NCBI GenBank assembly: GCA_944325335.1
Contig: CALUZR010000006.1
Coordinates: 30,579 to 94,578, forward strand
Source: an uncultured Parabacteroides sp.
GTDB taxonomy: Bacteria; Bacteroidota; Bacteroidia; Bacteroidales; Tannerellaceae
DNA: 64,000 bases
Direction of reading: 5' to 3'
In this document: one piece after another, positions 44,665 through 54,125 of the stretch
Layout: each line of letters begins with the position of its first letter
Position numbering within the stretch: the stretch's first letter is position 1
The notes under the pieces: model-generated
What the model was told of the DNA's origin: nothing
Database searches by the model: none
What the model saw: only the letters and a program-made list of their open reading frames with translations
Translations under genes and position numbers: made by a program

Positions 44665-44669
44665 TTTCT

Positions 44670-45839
44670 TTAAAAAAGCAGGAAGCCCGCCACGCCTGAA
44701 CCCAAAATCAGGTAGATCGGACTTACATTATACTTATACGATAAAACAAATGCAGCTAAAAACAACAAAGCCGAAAAGAGCGAAGGCGCCATGGTCTGCC
44801 CGATCGTCAACCCGGACGCGAAAATCATCCCGACCACCGCCGCCCGGATGCCTTTCATCGCCGCCTTCAACGCGACGGATTGGTTCACCTGCGCCATGAA
44901 GCGGGAAAGCAACACGATTAAGACGGCTGGCGGCGTGAACATTCCCACCGTGGCCAAGAATGCTCCCCCGACGCCCGACACCTTATAACCAATAAATGCC
45001 GCGGTGATAAAGATGGGCCCCGGCGTAATCTGCCCGATCGCGATTCCGTCGGCAAATTCCGAAGAGCTAAGCCAGGCCAACTGGTCGACAAACAGCTCGT
45101 GGAGCGCGGGAATCACCACATACCCGCCCCCGAACAGCGTAAGGCTGATGCCGGAAAAGGTCGTGAGCAATTGCACGTCGAGCGGCGCGCCCAGCCATTT
45201 CCCGCCCCAAAGCAACAGGCAGAGCAAGAGGAAAAGAATCGTTCCCGAAACGAGCCATTGCCGCTTCCCCACTTTCACCCGGTCTGCCACCGGATTCTCT
45301 ACCGAAGTACGGAAAAGGAAATAGCCTGCCACACCGCTACACACGATGAGGAGAAAAGTCAACGTGAACCCGCCCCAAAAGACAAGCGCCAACGCCGCCA
45401 GCAACGCCATTAGCCATTGCGCCCGGAGTTTCATCTTCCGCGCCATGCCAATCGCCACCGTAAGGATCAACGCGGTAATCGTCGGCATGATGCCCATGAA
45501 TATATTCTTCACAGCCGGTACATCGCCGTAGGTGAAATAACCCCACGAGAGCGCAACTACCAATAAAAAGGACGGAATGATAATCCCCAAGAAGGCCATC
45601 ACCGCGCCCCATACGCCCCGCAGGCAATACCCCACGTAGGCAATCACATTCACCGCCATCGGTCCCGGAAGCATCGACGCGAGCGAAACGCCGTCCAGCA
45701 GCTCTTCTTCCTCCAACCGATGGTCTATATCCACTAATTGCCGCTTCACGATCGCCACCAGCGACATATAGCCGCCGAAAGCCGTCGCGCCCAGCTTCAA
45801 GAAGGTCCAAAATATATAAAACAAGGTATTAGATTTCAT
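44670..45839 (-). CDS. chrA: CHR-family (chromate/anion) transporter
   Basis: 389 residues from the ATG at 45839 (MKSNTLFYIFWTFLKLG); the longer frame would need a TTG start. Two homologous halves, each with the CHR signature: GATAFGGYMSLVAIVKRQ with SMLPGPMAVNVIAYVGY, and LTLFGGGYVVIPALHELF with QITPGPIFITAAFIGYK. About ten to eleven membrane helices. Characterised members export chromate or transport related oxyanions; chromate is a sulfate mimic. Its position between two sulfotransferase genes (8 and 5 bases away) suggests sulfate or a sulfated product here, which is inference. Confidence 0.9.
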   Translation of the reverse strand: MKSNTLFYIFWTFLKLGATAFGGYMSLVAIVKRQLVDIDHRLEEEELLDGVSLASMLPGPMAVNVIAYVGYCLRGVWGAVMAFLGIIIPSFLLVVALSWGYFTYGDVPAVKNIFMGIMPTITALILTVAIGMARKMKLRAQWLMALLAALALVFWGGFTLTFLLIVCSGVAGYFLFRTSVENPVADRVKVGKRQWLVSGTILFLLLCLLLWGGKWLGAPLDVQLLTTFSGISLTLFGGGYVVIPALHELFVDQLAWLSSSEFADGIAIGQITPGPIFITAAFIGYKVSGVGGAFLATVGMFTPPAVLIVLLSRFMAQVNQSVALKAAMKGIRAAVVGMIFASGLTIGQTMAPSLFSALLFLAAFVLSYKYNVSPIYLILGSGVAGFLLF

Positions 45840-45847
45840 CTTTCTGT

Positions 45848-47335
45848 TCAATCAATGGCTGTAAAATAGGAGTTGAATAGCGATTGGGGCACGTAAATCG
45901 CCCGATAAGGCGCATACGCCATGATACTTTCCCAAAGGACTTTCCCCGACGGGTCGGTGATGAGGATGGCGCCGGTCTTCGAGCTGCACTGGAGGATGTT
46001 CCCGTTCGGGAGCAATTCAGCATTTCCCATGCGCGAGGTGTACCGTTCGGGAGGGAGCATCACCGTCATTGTCGTCTCCGCAGTCCGGTTCGTTTCATCC
46101 AACCGGAAGGCACGCGCGCCGGAACGCTCCGCATACAGTCCGTTGTCGAAGAGCATCAAATCGCCGTTCGCATTGATATAGGGCGAATGTTGGAAGGAGA
46201 AATAACAGGTAGTATCCATCTGGAAATCGCCCCCGCGGCCGAACTTCCAAAGCAGCTGGCCCGTCTGCCGGTCGATTTTCCAAATCTGGTCTTCGATGGG
46301 AACGGAAACGAGGTAATTACTGTCCGTATCGAACGAAAGCGCGTTCATGTGGAAACGGTCATACTGGTAACGCGTGATGTAAGGGTCTTTCGCGATATTC
46401 CACACATCCCAAGCCGACCACGTATCCAATACATTCCCCAGCGTGTCGAGCACGAGGATGCCGTCGCCGCCCAACGTATCGCGCACCATCCGTCCGCCGA
46501 TTTCTACCTCCGCCACTTTCTTCGGACGGTACAATGTATATAAATGATGGTCCTCGTCCATCAACACATCATGATGGATGACCTGGTATTCCTTTTCTTT
46601 CTTTATCTTGTTCAAGTCTAAACGCCAAAGCATGTCTCCCGTGAGTGAAACTTCCGCCATGCCCGTACCGCCGGCAAACCCAATCGAGCCGCGCCGCATG
46701 GGTTTCTTATGTTCTTCCTGACGTACCTCCTCCGGAGTCATCGGCTCGTCGTCTACAAAATCCTTGACAAAAGGACGGAGCATAGCGAGGAACGTCCCCC
46801 GCGGCGTAATCGAGGCGGCCCGCACACCGATATCGTCTATTTGCCAATACCAACGCATGTCGCCGTTCTTGTCTATCAAAGCCATATAACCTGGCAAACG
46901 CCCGAAGCAAACGAGGATGTACCCGTCGTCGCCCAACGCTTCGCCATCGTGCGGACGCTCGTCGACCAGCCAATGGTTCACCAGCCAAGGCGATTGTTCG
47001 CGCGTCTTGAAGGATAATTCTTTCGATTCCTGCTTGAACCAATTATCAATCACAATGCGGTAGGTGTATTCCGTCCCCGCCTTGAGCAACAACAAATCCA
47101 GGCGATGAAGCGTATCGGCCGGAGAGGTCCGCGTCCGGAACGCCTTCCCCGTCTCCTTTTCTTCATATTCAATATATACGGGCGCCGGCTTTTCCAGCAC
47201 CACTTCCACTTGGTTGTACATCGCCGTGTTGTGCGGGGAAGTCAATGTGACGGAGACCAATTGGTTCCGATTTATCCCATAAAAAAACAATGTACAACCA
47301 ACTATTATAACTAAAACACCTATCAAACGCTTCAT
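45848..47335 (-). CDS. Aryl-sulfate sulfotransferase family protein (ASST)
   Basis: 495 residues. Residues 4-20 form one hydrophobic helix (LIGVLVIIVGCTLFFYG), an anchor or uncleaved signal, so the bulk is periplasmic. A fibronectin-like segment (VSVTLTSPHNTAMYNQVEV) precedes a beta-propeller with the ASST landmarks VIHHDVLMDEDHHLYTL, FHMNALSFDTDSNYLVS, QLLWKFGRGGDF and FSFQHSPYINANGDLMLFDN. ASSTs transfer sulfate between phenolic donors and acceptors without PAPS, through a sulfated His. It begins the three-gene run ASST, CHR transporter, sulfotransferase. A terminator lies between it and susD. Confidence 0.88.
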   Translation of the reverse strand: MKRLIGVLVIIVGCTLFFYGINRNQLVSVTLTSPHNTAMYNQVEVVLEKPAPVYIEYEEKETGKAFRTRTSPADTLHRLDLLLLKAGTEYTYRIVIDNWFKQESKELSFKTREQSPWLVNHWLVDERPHDGEALGDDGYILVCFGRLPGYMALIDKNGDMRWYWQIDDIGVRAASITPRGTFLAMLRPFVKDFVDDEPMTPEEVRQEEHKKPMRRGSIGFAGGTGMAEVSLTGDMLWRLDLNKIKKEKEYQVIHHDVLMDEDHHLYTLYRPKKVAEVEIGGRMVRDTLGGDGILVLDTLGNVLDTWSAWDVWNIAKDPYITRYQYDRFHMNALSFDTDSNYLVSVPIEDQIWKIDRQTGQLLWKFGRGGDFQMDTTCYFSFQHSPYINANGDLMLFDNGLYAERSGARAFRLDETNRTAETTMTVMLPPERYTSRMGNAELLPNGNILQCSSKTGAILITDPSGKVLWESIMAYAPYRAIYVPQSLFNSYFTAID

Positions 47336-47379
47336 AAATCACCTTTTTAATTCATTTCCAAAAACACGCCTATGATCCG

Positions 47380-47398
47380 AAAAAATGACGCCGTCATT
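47380..47398 (-). terminator. Terminator between susD and the ASST gene
   Basis: The palindrome AATGAC-GCC-GTCATT (47384-47398) is followed on the minus strand by a run of six T residues. It suggests the sulfotransferase run is only partly read through from susD. Confidence 0.55.
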
Positions 47399-47523
47399 CG
47401 CTTCAATTATAACTATGTTTTCCCTCATCCATAGGCATTAAATTTCTACTTCTTCACATAAATCCGCCGCAGCCTGGCACAAGGCACGGACTACGGCAGA
47501 AGTCATATTATGTATCCAAACAA

Positions 47524-49074
47524 TTATTGCGGAATACGATCCGGATTAGCAGCTTCCATATACGTATTCAATTGGGCATCGTTCAACGGATATGGGAAGT
47601 AATGATACTTCTCGCTAATGACTGGAGGACTCGGCATATCCAACGTTTGCAGATAGCGGTTCATCGTCTCGTCATATTTGCCGAAGCGGATCAAATCGGC
47701 ACGACGCTGGAACTCGAATACCAATTCCCAACCGCGTTCGTTCAAGATGGCTTGATTCATCTCTTCCGTGCTGGCTGGAACCGGGAATTCGGCGCTCGAA
47801 CCATACTCTGGCGCACCGGCACGCGCGCGGATCTCGTTCAGATAAGGAAGGGCAGCCGACGGGCCATTCAAGTTGTTCTCAATCTCGGCCTTGCAAAGGA
47901 TGACATCCGAAAGGCGGAAGATAGAAATCGTACGGCCGTCGTAGTAAGCCTCCGATACCATATCATACGTATACTTCATCGTCGCTACATTGACGAGGAG
48001 CTTTGTCGTATCGTTAGGAGGAGCTACTTCGCCTTCGTCCGGCATCTTATAGAAGAAACCATAGTCTGATTTGTCATCGCGTGCATCTACACCCGTATAA
48101 TCATAATAGAAGAATTGTTTACGCGGGTCGGCATCATTGTAGTTGCGCCAGAACGGAAGCGACACGGCATAATATTGCCAACGGTTCGGCACATCGGGAT
48201 GGTCAGACGGACCAAAGTGGTTCGAGATTTCACCACCGTTGGTTCCTGATTCATGCAGGATACAGAAGATAAATTCCTTGTTGAACTTATTGTTTTCCGA
48301 CCACACATTCTTGAAATCCGATTCCAATGCATACACGCCTTTATTGCGCAAATCCAATACCATATCGATATAAGTCTTGGCATTCGCGTAATCGTGGCTA
48401 CGCAAATAAATCTTACCCAGCAATGTAGCGGCTGCACCTTTCGTAGCTCGCGCCAAATCTTGCCCTGTCCATTCTTCTGGTAAAATATTGATGCACTCTT
48501 GCAAATCCGTAATCATAAAATTATTGATTTCCTCGACCGTAGCCAACGGCATATCTTTAGCCGTCGAAGGATCAACCAATTCCGTAATCAAAGGCACAGG
48601 TCCCCATGCATCGGTCAAATCGCGATAGCACAATGCGCGAAGGAACTTGGCTTGCGCTTTTACCTGCTCGCGCTTCGTATCGTCCATATCCACGGCATCG
48701 ATATTTTGCAACAAAACGTTGGCGTTCGATATCACTTGATACATACATTGCCAGTTCGTTTCAAAATACATATTATTGGCATCATACGTCATGTTGCTCA
48801 TCTTCGTCGGGTCGCCCGCTGCCGTAGAATATCCCATATCGGTAGCATAATCCGTCAACATGATAAAGTGGCCGGCATAATACTTCCACGCATCGCCTGG
48901 ATACGGATTCAAATCCGCGTAAAGTCCCACCAACGCCGCATCCACGTCGCTTTCCGTAGAATAGGCATTCTCGTTGGTCAAGTTACTATATAAAGTAGGT
49001 TCCAAATCGGTACAGCCTGAAAATCCAGTCGCAAGACCGGCGGCCATCACAAAACCCAGCAATACTCTTTTCAT
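47524..49074 (-). CDS. SusD-family glycan-binding lipoprotein
   Basis: 516 residues. Lipoprotein signal with GFVMAAGLATGFSGCTDLEP, lipid-modified at the Cys. TPR-like helical core and family landmarks: VDAALVGLYADLNPYPGD, ANVLLQNIDAVDMDDTKREQ, AQAKFLRALCYRDLTDAWG, PVPLITE, ATKGAAATLLGKIYLRSHDY and the C-terminal NERGWELVFEFQRRADLIRFGK. It binds the substrate on the cell surface and lids the SusC channel. It follows susC after 30 bases. The ligand cannot be predicted from sequence. Confidence 0.94.
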   Translation of the reverse strand: MKRVLLGFVMAAGLATGFSGCTDLEPTLYSNLTNENAYSTESDVDAALVGLYADLNPYPGDAWKYYAGHFIMLTDYATDMGYSTAAGDPTKMSNMTYDANNMYFETNWQCMYQVISNANVLLQNIDAVDMDDTKREQVKAQAKFLRALCYRDLTDAWGPVPLITELVDPSTAKDMPLATVEEINNFMITDLQECINILPEEWTGQDLARATKGAAATLLGKIYLRSHDYANAKTYIDMVLDLRNKGVYALESDFKNVWSENNKFNKEFIFCILHESGTNGGEISNHFGPSDHPDVPNRWQYYAVSLPFWRNYNDADPRKQFFYYDYTGVDARDDKSDYGFFYKMPDEGEVAPPNDTTKLLVNVATMKYTYDMVSEAYYDGRTISIFRLSDVILCKAEIENNLNGPSAALPYLNEIRARAGAPEYGSSAEFPVPASTEEMNQAILNERGWELVFEFQRRADLIRFGKYDETMNRYLQTLDMPSPPVISEKYHYFPYPLNDAQLNTYMEAANPDRIPQ

Positions 49075-49104
49075 ATATAGATATTGTTTTATAGATTCAT
49101 AAAC

Positions 49105-52100
49105 TTAGAAAGTAATATTCACACCGAATGTATAGGTACGCATACTCGGATATGAGTTGAAGTCCAAACCGGCACCGGCGTTAGCTGTCTGTTGCGAACC
49201 GCCTTGTTTAGCTTGTTCGTAAGCCTTCGTATCGGTTTCCGGATCCCAACCTGAATAACCTGTTACGGTAAATAAGTTTTCAGCAGAGAAGTACACGCGG
49301 CAAGAGCTGATGAACTTCTTGAACGGAATGGTGTAACCCAACGTCAAATTCTTTAAGCGCAAATAAGAAGCATCTTCTACAAAGTGGTCGTTGATGTATC
49401 CACCATATTGTGAATAGTAGAATCCATTACGCGGAATGTTGGTATTGGTATTCTCCGGAGTCCAACGGTTCAAAGCCTCTTCTGTACGGTTCCATTCGAG
49501 GTTCATGTTCGTCATGTTCAACAAATCGTTGCCCACCGAACCTTGGAAGAAGATAGAGAGGTCGAAGTTCTTCCATGCGAAGTTGTTGGTCAAACCAAAG
49601 ATGAAGTCCGGACTTGCATGACCAATGATGGTACGGTCGTTCGAGTCGATAATACCGTCGCCATTCACATCTTCGAACTTCGGATCACCTGGCTTCGAGT
49701 TAGGTTGCGGCGCATAGGTTTCGCCCTGTTGTAATACACCAATATATTTATAACCATACAAAGATCCTAATTCTTCGCCTTCACGCACGATAGCATAATA
49801 TTCTTCTGATACAGAACCCATCGGCTTAGAAGATCTAATAGGAATCTCTCCATTATCACCCAAATCCAATACTTTGTTCTTATTATAAGAAATATTAAAC
49901 TTCGTATCCCATTGGAAATCGCCAGTCAAATTATGCGAAGTAAAGTCTATTTCAAAACCCTTATTGGAAATAGAACCTACATTGCTTTGTCCTGAAGTAA
50001 AACCTGTGTAATATGGCATTCTTACCGCCAACAACAAGTCATCGGTTTTCTTCCAATAGCCATCTAATGTAACAGAGATGCGGTTATCCAAGAAGCCCAT
50101 ATCCATACCGATATTCCACTGCTTTGTAGTTTCCCACTTCAAGTTCGGATTGGCTGCACTACTTTGGTTCATGTGTACACCGGCTGAGTTGGTAGCGCCA
50201 TCGAATGTATAACGTGTATTTGCCATCAACGCATACGAAGCATAATCACCGATACGTTCATTACCCGTGACACCAAATCCGGCACGCACCTTCAAGTTGC
50301 TGAATACGCCCCAATTCTTGATGAAGTCCTCTTCGCTTGCACGCCAAGCCAACGAACCAGACGGGAATGTTCCCCAATGTTCGTTCGCACCGAAACGAGA
50401 AGAACCATCTCGACGAACCGTTACCGTAGCCAAATACTTATTATTATAGGTATAGTTCACACGGCCGAAGAATGAAATTAAGATATTCTCCGTCTTGTTG
50501 GATGCAATACTTGAAATCGTAGAAGCAGCTCCCATATTATTATAGGTAAACTGGTCTGTTGAGAAACCTTTTGCTTCTTGAGAACGATATTCGGATGTAT
50601 ACTTTTCATACGTGTAACCTACCATCGCACTAAAGTCGTGCACGTCGTTGAAGGTCTTCATATAATTGATAGTTCCTTCAAACAATTGACGTGTATCTGA
50701 AAAATCGTATGTTGTAGCAACACCGCCATCAATACCTCCTTGATAAGTAGATTTCGGCAAATAAGTTCCTTGGAACTGATGCAAGATTTCCACACCCACC
50801 GATGCTTTCGCCGTCAATCCTTCCAACGGACTGATTTCTACGAAAGCGGTACCGTTGAACTTATCATTCGTCTCGTCGTTCTGACGTTCCAACAAGTTGG
50901 CCAACGGGTTATCACCACGTCCGCCCGGAACCGTACCATACGAACCGTCGTCGTTGTAAGGTTTCACCGTCGGGTCGTAAGTCATAATACCATTCAATAC
51001 GTTCGAAGAAACGATATTACCACTATATGCCTGGTAGTTGGATTGCTCGCGATGTGCGTACAACGAAGCGCCCGCCTTGATCCAATCCGTAATGGTCTGG
51101 TCTACGTTCACACGTCCAGAAATACGGTTGAAGTCTGTATTCTTCAAGACACCTTCCTGATTGTAGAAGCCCAAACTGGTCATCACCTTGGTCTTCTCCG
51201 TACCGCCTTGGAACGAAATCGTATGGTCATGTACGATACCTAATTGCGTACAAACGTCAATCCAGTCCGTATCTACATTCGATTCCAACTGAGACGGTGT
51301 ATAGTTTCCGTACGGGTTTCCTTCCTGTCCTTCGATTTCCTGATACAACGCATTCTGCAAGTACATGTAATCCTTCGCGCTGATGAAGTTGAACGGATTC
51401 TGTACCTGCTGCACGCCGACGTATCCATTGTACGAAATCTTGTTCTCGCCCGCCTTACCGCGCTTGGTCGTAATCAACACGACGCCGTTCGCACCACGCG
51501 CTCCGTAGATGGCCGTTGCCGAGGCATCCTTCAGGATCTGCATGGATTCGATGTCGTTCGGGTTGATGTTCAAACCTTCTGTCGAGGGGAAACCGTCGAC
51601 CACATAGAGCGGTTCGTTGGTCGAACTGATGGAGTTGCTACCACGCACACGCACCGAAATAGAACCACCCGGCGCTTTCGAAGTCTGTTGCACCTGCACA
51701 CCGGCCGTCTTTCCTTGCAAAGCTTGCGCGGCATTCGAAACGGTACCACCTATCACCATATCGTCTGCCGAGACAGAAGAAACGGCTCCGGTCAAATCCC
51801 GTTTTTTCACATAACCATAACCGATGGCCACCACTTCGTCCAAACCGATGGCCTCCTCTTGCATGACCACATTGAGGGTCGTCTTGTTGGCACGGACTTC
51901 ATGCGTCTTGAAACCGACGAACGAGAAAGAGAGCGTGCTACCTTCCGGCACACTGAGCGAATACTTTCCGTCGATGTCCGTGATCGTACCATTGGTGGTA
52001 CCTTTTACTACTACGGCTGCACCAGTGATGGGTTCGCCGTTTGCATCTTTCACCACGCCCGTCACCGTGATCTGATTCTGCTGCACGATGGGCATGTCCG

Positions 52101-52215
52101 TTTTCATGGCTTTAGTCCCTGTAGCTGCGGAGGCCTGGTTTACCCCCCCCAATTGGGTTGCTAACATGCAGGCTAAAAGCACTTTAGAGTTCAATAAAGT
52201 CTTTGTATAATCCAT
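49105..52215 (-). CDS. SusC/RagA-family TonB-dependent transporter
   Basis: 1036 residues. Signal peptide (LLNSKVLLACMLATQLGG...ASA), then a carboxypeptidase-regulatory-like domain at about 47-120 (ITVTGVVKDANGEPITGAA). The plug follows (DEVVAIGYGYVKKRDLTGAV, SVRVRGSNSISSTNEPLYVV, LKDASATAIYGARGANGVV), then a large beta-barrel ending FGVNITF. It imports oligosaccharides or peptides across the outer membrane with SusD. The signal-peptide region contains a run of eight G residues (52143-52150), a possible slippage site. No sensor gene (hybrid two-component system or ECF sigma factor) is adjacent. Confidence 0.95.
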   Translation of the reverse strand: MDYTKTLLNSKVLLACMLATQLGGVNQASAATGTKAMKTDMPIVQQNQITVTGVVKDANGEPITGAAVVVKGTTNGTITDIDGKYSLSVPEGSTLSFSFVGFKTHEVRANKTTLNVVMQEEAIGLDEVVAIGYGYVKKRDLTGAVSSVSADDMVIGGTVSNAAQALQGKTAGVQVQQTSKAPGGSISVRVRGSNSISSTNEPLYVVDGFPSTEGLNINPNDIESMQILKDASATAIYGARGANGVVLITTKRGKAGENKISYNGYVGVQQVQNPFNFISAKDYMYLQNALYQEIEGQEGNPYGNYTPSQLESNVDTDWIDVCTQLGIVHDHTISFQGGTEKTKVMTSLGFYNQEGVLKNTDFNRISGRVNVDQTITDWIKAGASLYAHREQSNYQAYSGNIVSSNVLNGIMTYDPTVKPYNDDGSYGTVPGGRGDNPLANLLERQNDETNDKFNGTAFVEISPLEGLTAKASVGVEILHQFQGTYLPKSTYQGGIDGGVATTYDFSDTRQLFEGTINYMKTFNDVHDFSAMVGYTYEKYTSEYRSQEAKGFSTDQFTYNNMGAASTISSIASNKTENILISFFGRVNYTYNNKYLATVTVRRDGSSRFGANEHWGTFPSGSLAWRASEEDFIKNWGVFSNLKVRAGFGVTGNERIGDYASYALMANTRYTFDGATNSAGVHMNQSSAANPNLKWETTKQWNIGMDMGFLDNRISVTLDGYWKKTDDLLLAVRMPYYTGFTSGQSNVGSISNKGFEIDFTSHNLTGDFQWDTKFNISYNKNKVLDLGDNGEIPIRSSKPMGSVSEEYYAIVREGEELGSLYGYKYIGVLQQGETYAPQPNSKPGDPKFEDVNGDGIIDSNDRTIIGHASPDFIFGLTNNFAWKNFDLSIFFQGSVGNDLLNMTNMNLEWNRTEEALNRWTPENTNTNIPRNGFYYSQYGGYINDHFVEDASYLRLKNLTLGYTIPFKKFISSCRVYFSAENLFTVTGYSGWDPETDTKAYEQAKQGGSQQTANAGAGLDFNSYPSMRTYTFGVNITF
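52143..52150. repeat. C8/G8 homopolymer in the susC signal-peptide codons
   Basis: Eight consecutive C on the plus strand (G on the coding strand) at codons 22-25, encoding Leu-Gly-Gly-Val. A one-base slip would shift the frame before the mature protein begins. Confidence 0.9.
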
Positions 52216-52272
52216 ACAATCCCAATTTTATAAGTAAATATTGTTTACTAAAAAACCTTCCCTACATTTTAT

Positions 52273-52306
52273 AAAAAAGGTGAGCCTAACATCCGATAGA
52301 CTCACC
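52273..52306 (-). terminator. Terminator-like hairpin in the susC leader
   Basis: The stem GGTGAG (52279-52284) with CTCACC (52301-52306) and a 16-base loop is followed by six T residues on the minus strand. It can serve the CCA enzyme gene, but it also lies downstream of a consensus promoter pointing into susC and could act as an attenuator. Confidence 0.65.
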
Positions 52307-52335
52307 CTCTCTTTCCATGGCTTTCTAAACCGATG

Positions 52336-52367
52336 CGAAAGTATAAAGATTTCCTTAATTAAACAAA
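52336..52367 (-). promoter_or_regulatory. Promoter of susC
   Basis: Minus strand TTTG (52364-52367), 20 bases, TACTTTCG (52336-52343), one mismatch in the -7 box. Transcription would start near 52329, giving a leader of about 115 bases. Confidence 0.6.
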
Positions 52368-52402
52368 CAATAAGTTACTAAAAAATGAGGTTCCTTTCAC
52401 TT

Positions 52403-53848
52403 TTAACACTCAGGGTCCGATTTCACCGGCATCAAGCCCATCTTTTGCGCCCGTGAAAGCATAAATTGATAGGCGGCATCGTGCTCGTTGGGGATTATGC
52501 CATCGAGAATGGCGTTCTTAATCGCTTCTTTCAAGACGCCGACGGGGCGCGAGGGTTCGAGGCCGAAAGTACACATGATTTCTTCCCCCGTCACGGGCGG
52601 CTGGAAATTGCGGATGCGGTCCTTCTCTTCAATCTCGGCCAGTTTCGAGCGCACGATTTGGAAGTTCGCCAGGAAGCGGCGCACCTTGTCGGGGTTCTTG
52701 CTCGTGATGTCGGCCTCGCAAAGGAGCATGAGGTCGTCGATATCGTCGCCCGCGTCGAAGAGGAGCCGGCGGATGGCGGAATCGGTCACCTCCTCGTCGG
52801 AAAGGACGATGGGGCGCATGTGCAAATCGACCAGCTTCTGCACGTACTTCATCTTCTCGTTCATCGGGAGCTTCATCTTGCGGAAAATATTCGGCACCAT
52901 CTTCGCCCCGATGAAGTTGTGGTTGTGGAATGTCCAGCCCAGGCGCGCGTCGAAGCGTTTCGTGGCAGGCTTGCCGATGTCGTGGAAAAGGGCCGCCCAG
53001 CGGAGCCAGAGGTTGTCGGTCGTGCGGCTCAGGCGGTCGAGTACCATCAGCGTGTGGGCGAAATTGTCTTTATGCCCGATGCCTTCGCGCGTCTCAATAC
53101 CCTTCAGGGCACAGAGCTCGGGGAAGATCAGAGGAAGCAACCCGCTGGCGTCGAGGAGCTTGAAACCGACAGAGGGTTTGGGCGAAAGGACAATCTTGTT
53201 CAATTCGTCCGCGATGCGCTCTTTGGAAATGATCTCGATGCGCTGGCGGTTGCGGATGATGGCGTCGAACGTGAGCGGGTCGATAAAGAAGCCCAGCTGC
53301 GTGGCGAAACGGATGGCGCGCATCATGCGGAGCGGGTCGTCGCTGAAGGTGATGTCCGGGTCGAGCGGCGTGCGGATGGTCAGCTCCTCCATGTCGTCCA
53401 GTCCGCCGAACGGGTCGACCAATTCGCCATAGCGCGCCTTGTTCAAACATAACGCCAAGGCATTGATGGTAAAATCGCGGCGGTTCTGGTCGTCTTCGAG
53501 CGTCCCGTCCTCCACGATTGGCTTGCGCGAATCGTGGCTATAGGATTCACGCCGGGCACCGACAAATTCCAGTTCCAGGTCGCCACACTTCACTTGCGCC
53601 GTCCCGAAGTTCTTGAAAACCGCAAGTTGCGCCCGCCGCCCGAGCTTCGCCGCCACCTGTTTGGCCAGCTCGATGCCGCTCCCGACCACCACGATGTCAA
53701 TGTCTTTCGACGGGCGGTTCAGGAAAATGTCCCGCACATAGCCGCCAATCACATACGTTTCCACACCCATCTCGTCCGCCGCCTCCGACACTAACCGGAA
53801 AGGCCGCGCACTAATATGCTCCAATATTTCTTCTTCGCTTATATACAT
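52403..53848 (-). CDS. CCA-adding tRNA nucleotidyltransferase / poly(A) polymerase family
   Basis: 481 residues. Nucleotidyltransferase head [20 protein letters not shown] with the GG and DxD motifs. [14 protein letters not shown] and [20 protein letters not shown] are the following conserved blocks. An HD domain lies in the C-terminal half ([42 protein letters not shown]). In Bacteroidales this single family member is expected to add CCA to tRNA 3' ends. Poly(A) polymerase activity cannot be excluded from sequence. Confidence 0.92.
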   Translation of the reverse strand: MYISEEEILEHISARPFRLVSEAADEMGVETYVIGGYVRDIFLNRPSKDIDIVVVGSGIELAKQVAAKLGRRAQLAVFKNFGTAQVKCGDLELEFVGARRESYSHDSRKPIVEDGTLEDDQNRRDFTINALALCLNKARYGELVDPFGGLDDMEELTIRTPLDPDITFSDDPLRMMRAIRFATQLGFFIDPLTFDAIIRNRQRIEIISKERIADELNKIVLSPKPSVGFKLLDASGLLPLIFPELCALKGIETREGIGHKDNFAHTLMVLDRLSRTTDNLWLRWAALFHDIGKPATKRFDARLGWTFHNHNFIGAKMVPNIFRKMKLPMNEKMKYVQKLVDLHMRPIVLSDEEVTDSAIRRLLFDAGDDIDDLMLLCEADITSKNPDKVRRFLANFQIVRSKLAEIEEKDRIRNFQPPVTGEEIMCTFGLEPSRPVGVLKEAIKNAILDGIIPNEHDAAYQFMLSRAQKMGLMPVKSDPEC

Positions 53849-53929
53849 TATTTATATTGTAACTGATTCAACAAAAAGCGGCACAAAGATACGGACAGAT
53901 TCGCGGATTTCAAAATAGAAGGAAGAAGG

Positions 53930-54116
53930 TTTCTAAACCTTTTAGAAAGTATCGCTGGTACCAGCGAAAGTTTCGGAACACTTCCGAAAGTCCCGCTGGT
54001 ACCAGCGAAGGTTTCGGAACACTTCCGAAAGTCCCAATTGGAACCAGCGAAGGTTTCGGAACACTTCCGAAAGTCCCAACTGGAACCAACGAAGGTTTCG
54101 GAACACTTCCGAAAGT
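53930..54116. repeat. 41/42-bp tandem array C with two palindromes per unit
   Basis: Units start at 53930, 53971, 54012, 54054 and 54096 (spacing 41, 41, 42, 42). Each has the dyad TTTCGGAACACTTCCGAAA and most also CGCTGGTACCAGCG or its drifted form. The first unit has TTTCTAAACCTTTTAGAAA in place of the first dyad, keeping the palindrome with other bases. The array ends 10 bases before the stop of the next gene. Confidence 0.9.
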
Positions 54117-54125
54117 ATCCGAAGA

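Noticed and set aside
47440..47500. Imperfect hairpin GCCGCAGCC...ACGGC after susD
   Set aside because: Several mismatches and no T run on either strand; the clean palindrome at 47384-47398 is the better terminator.
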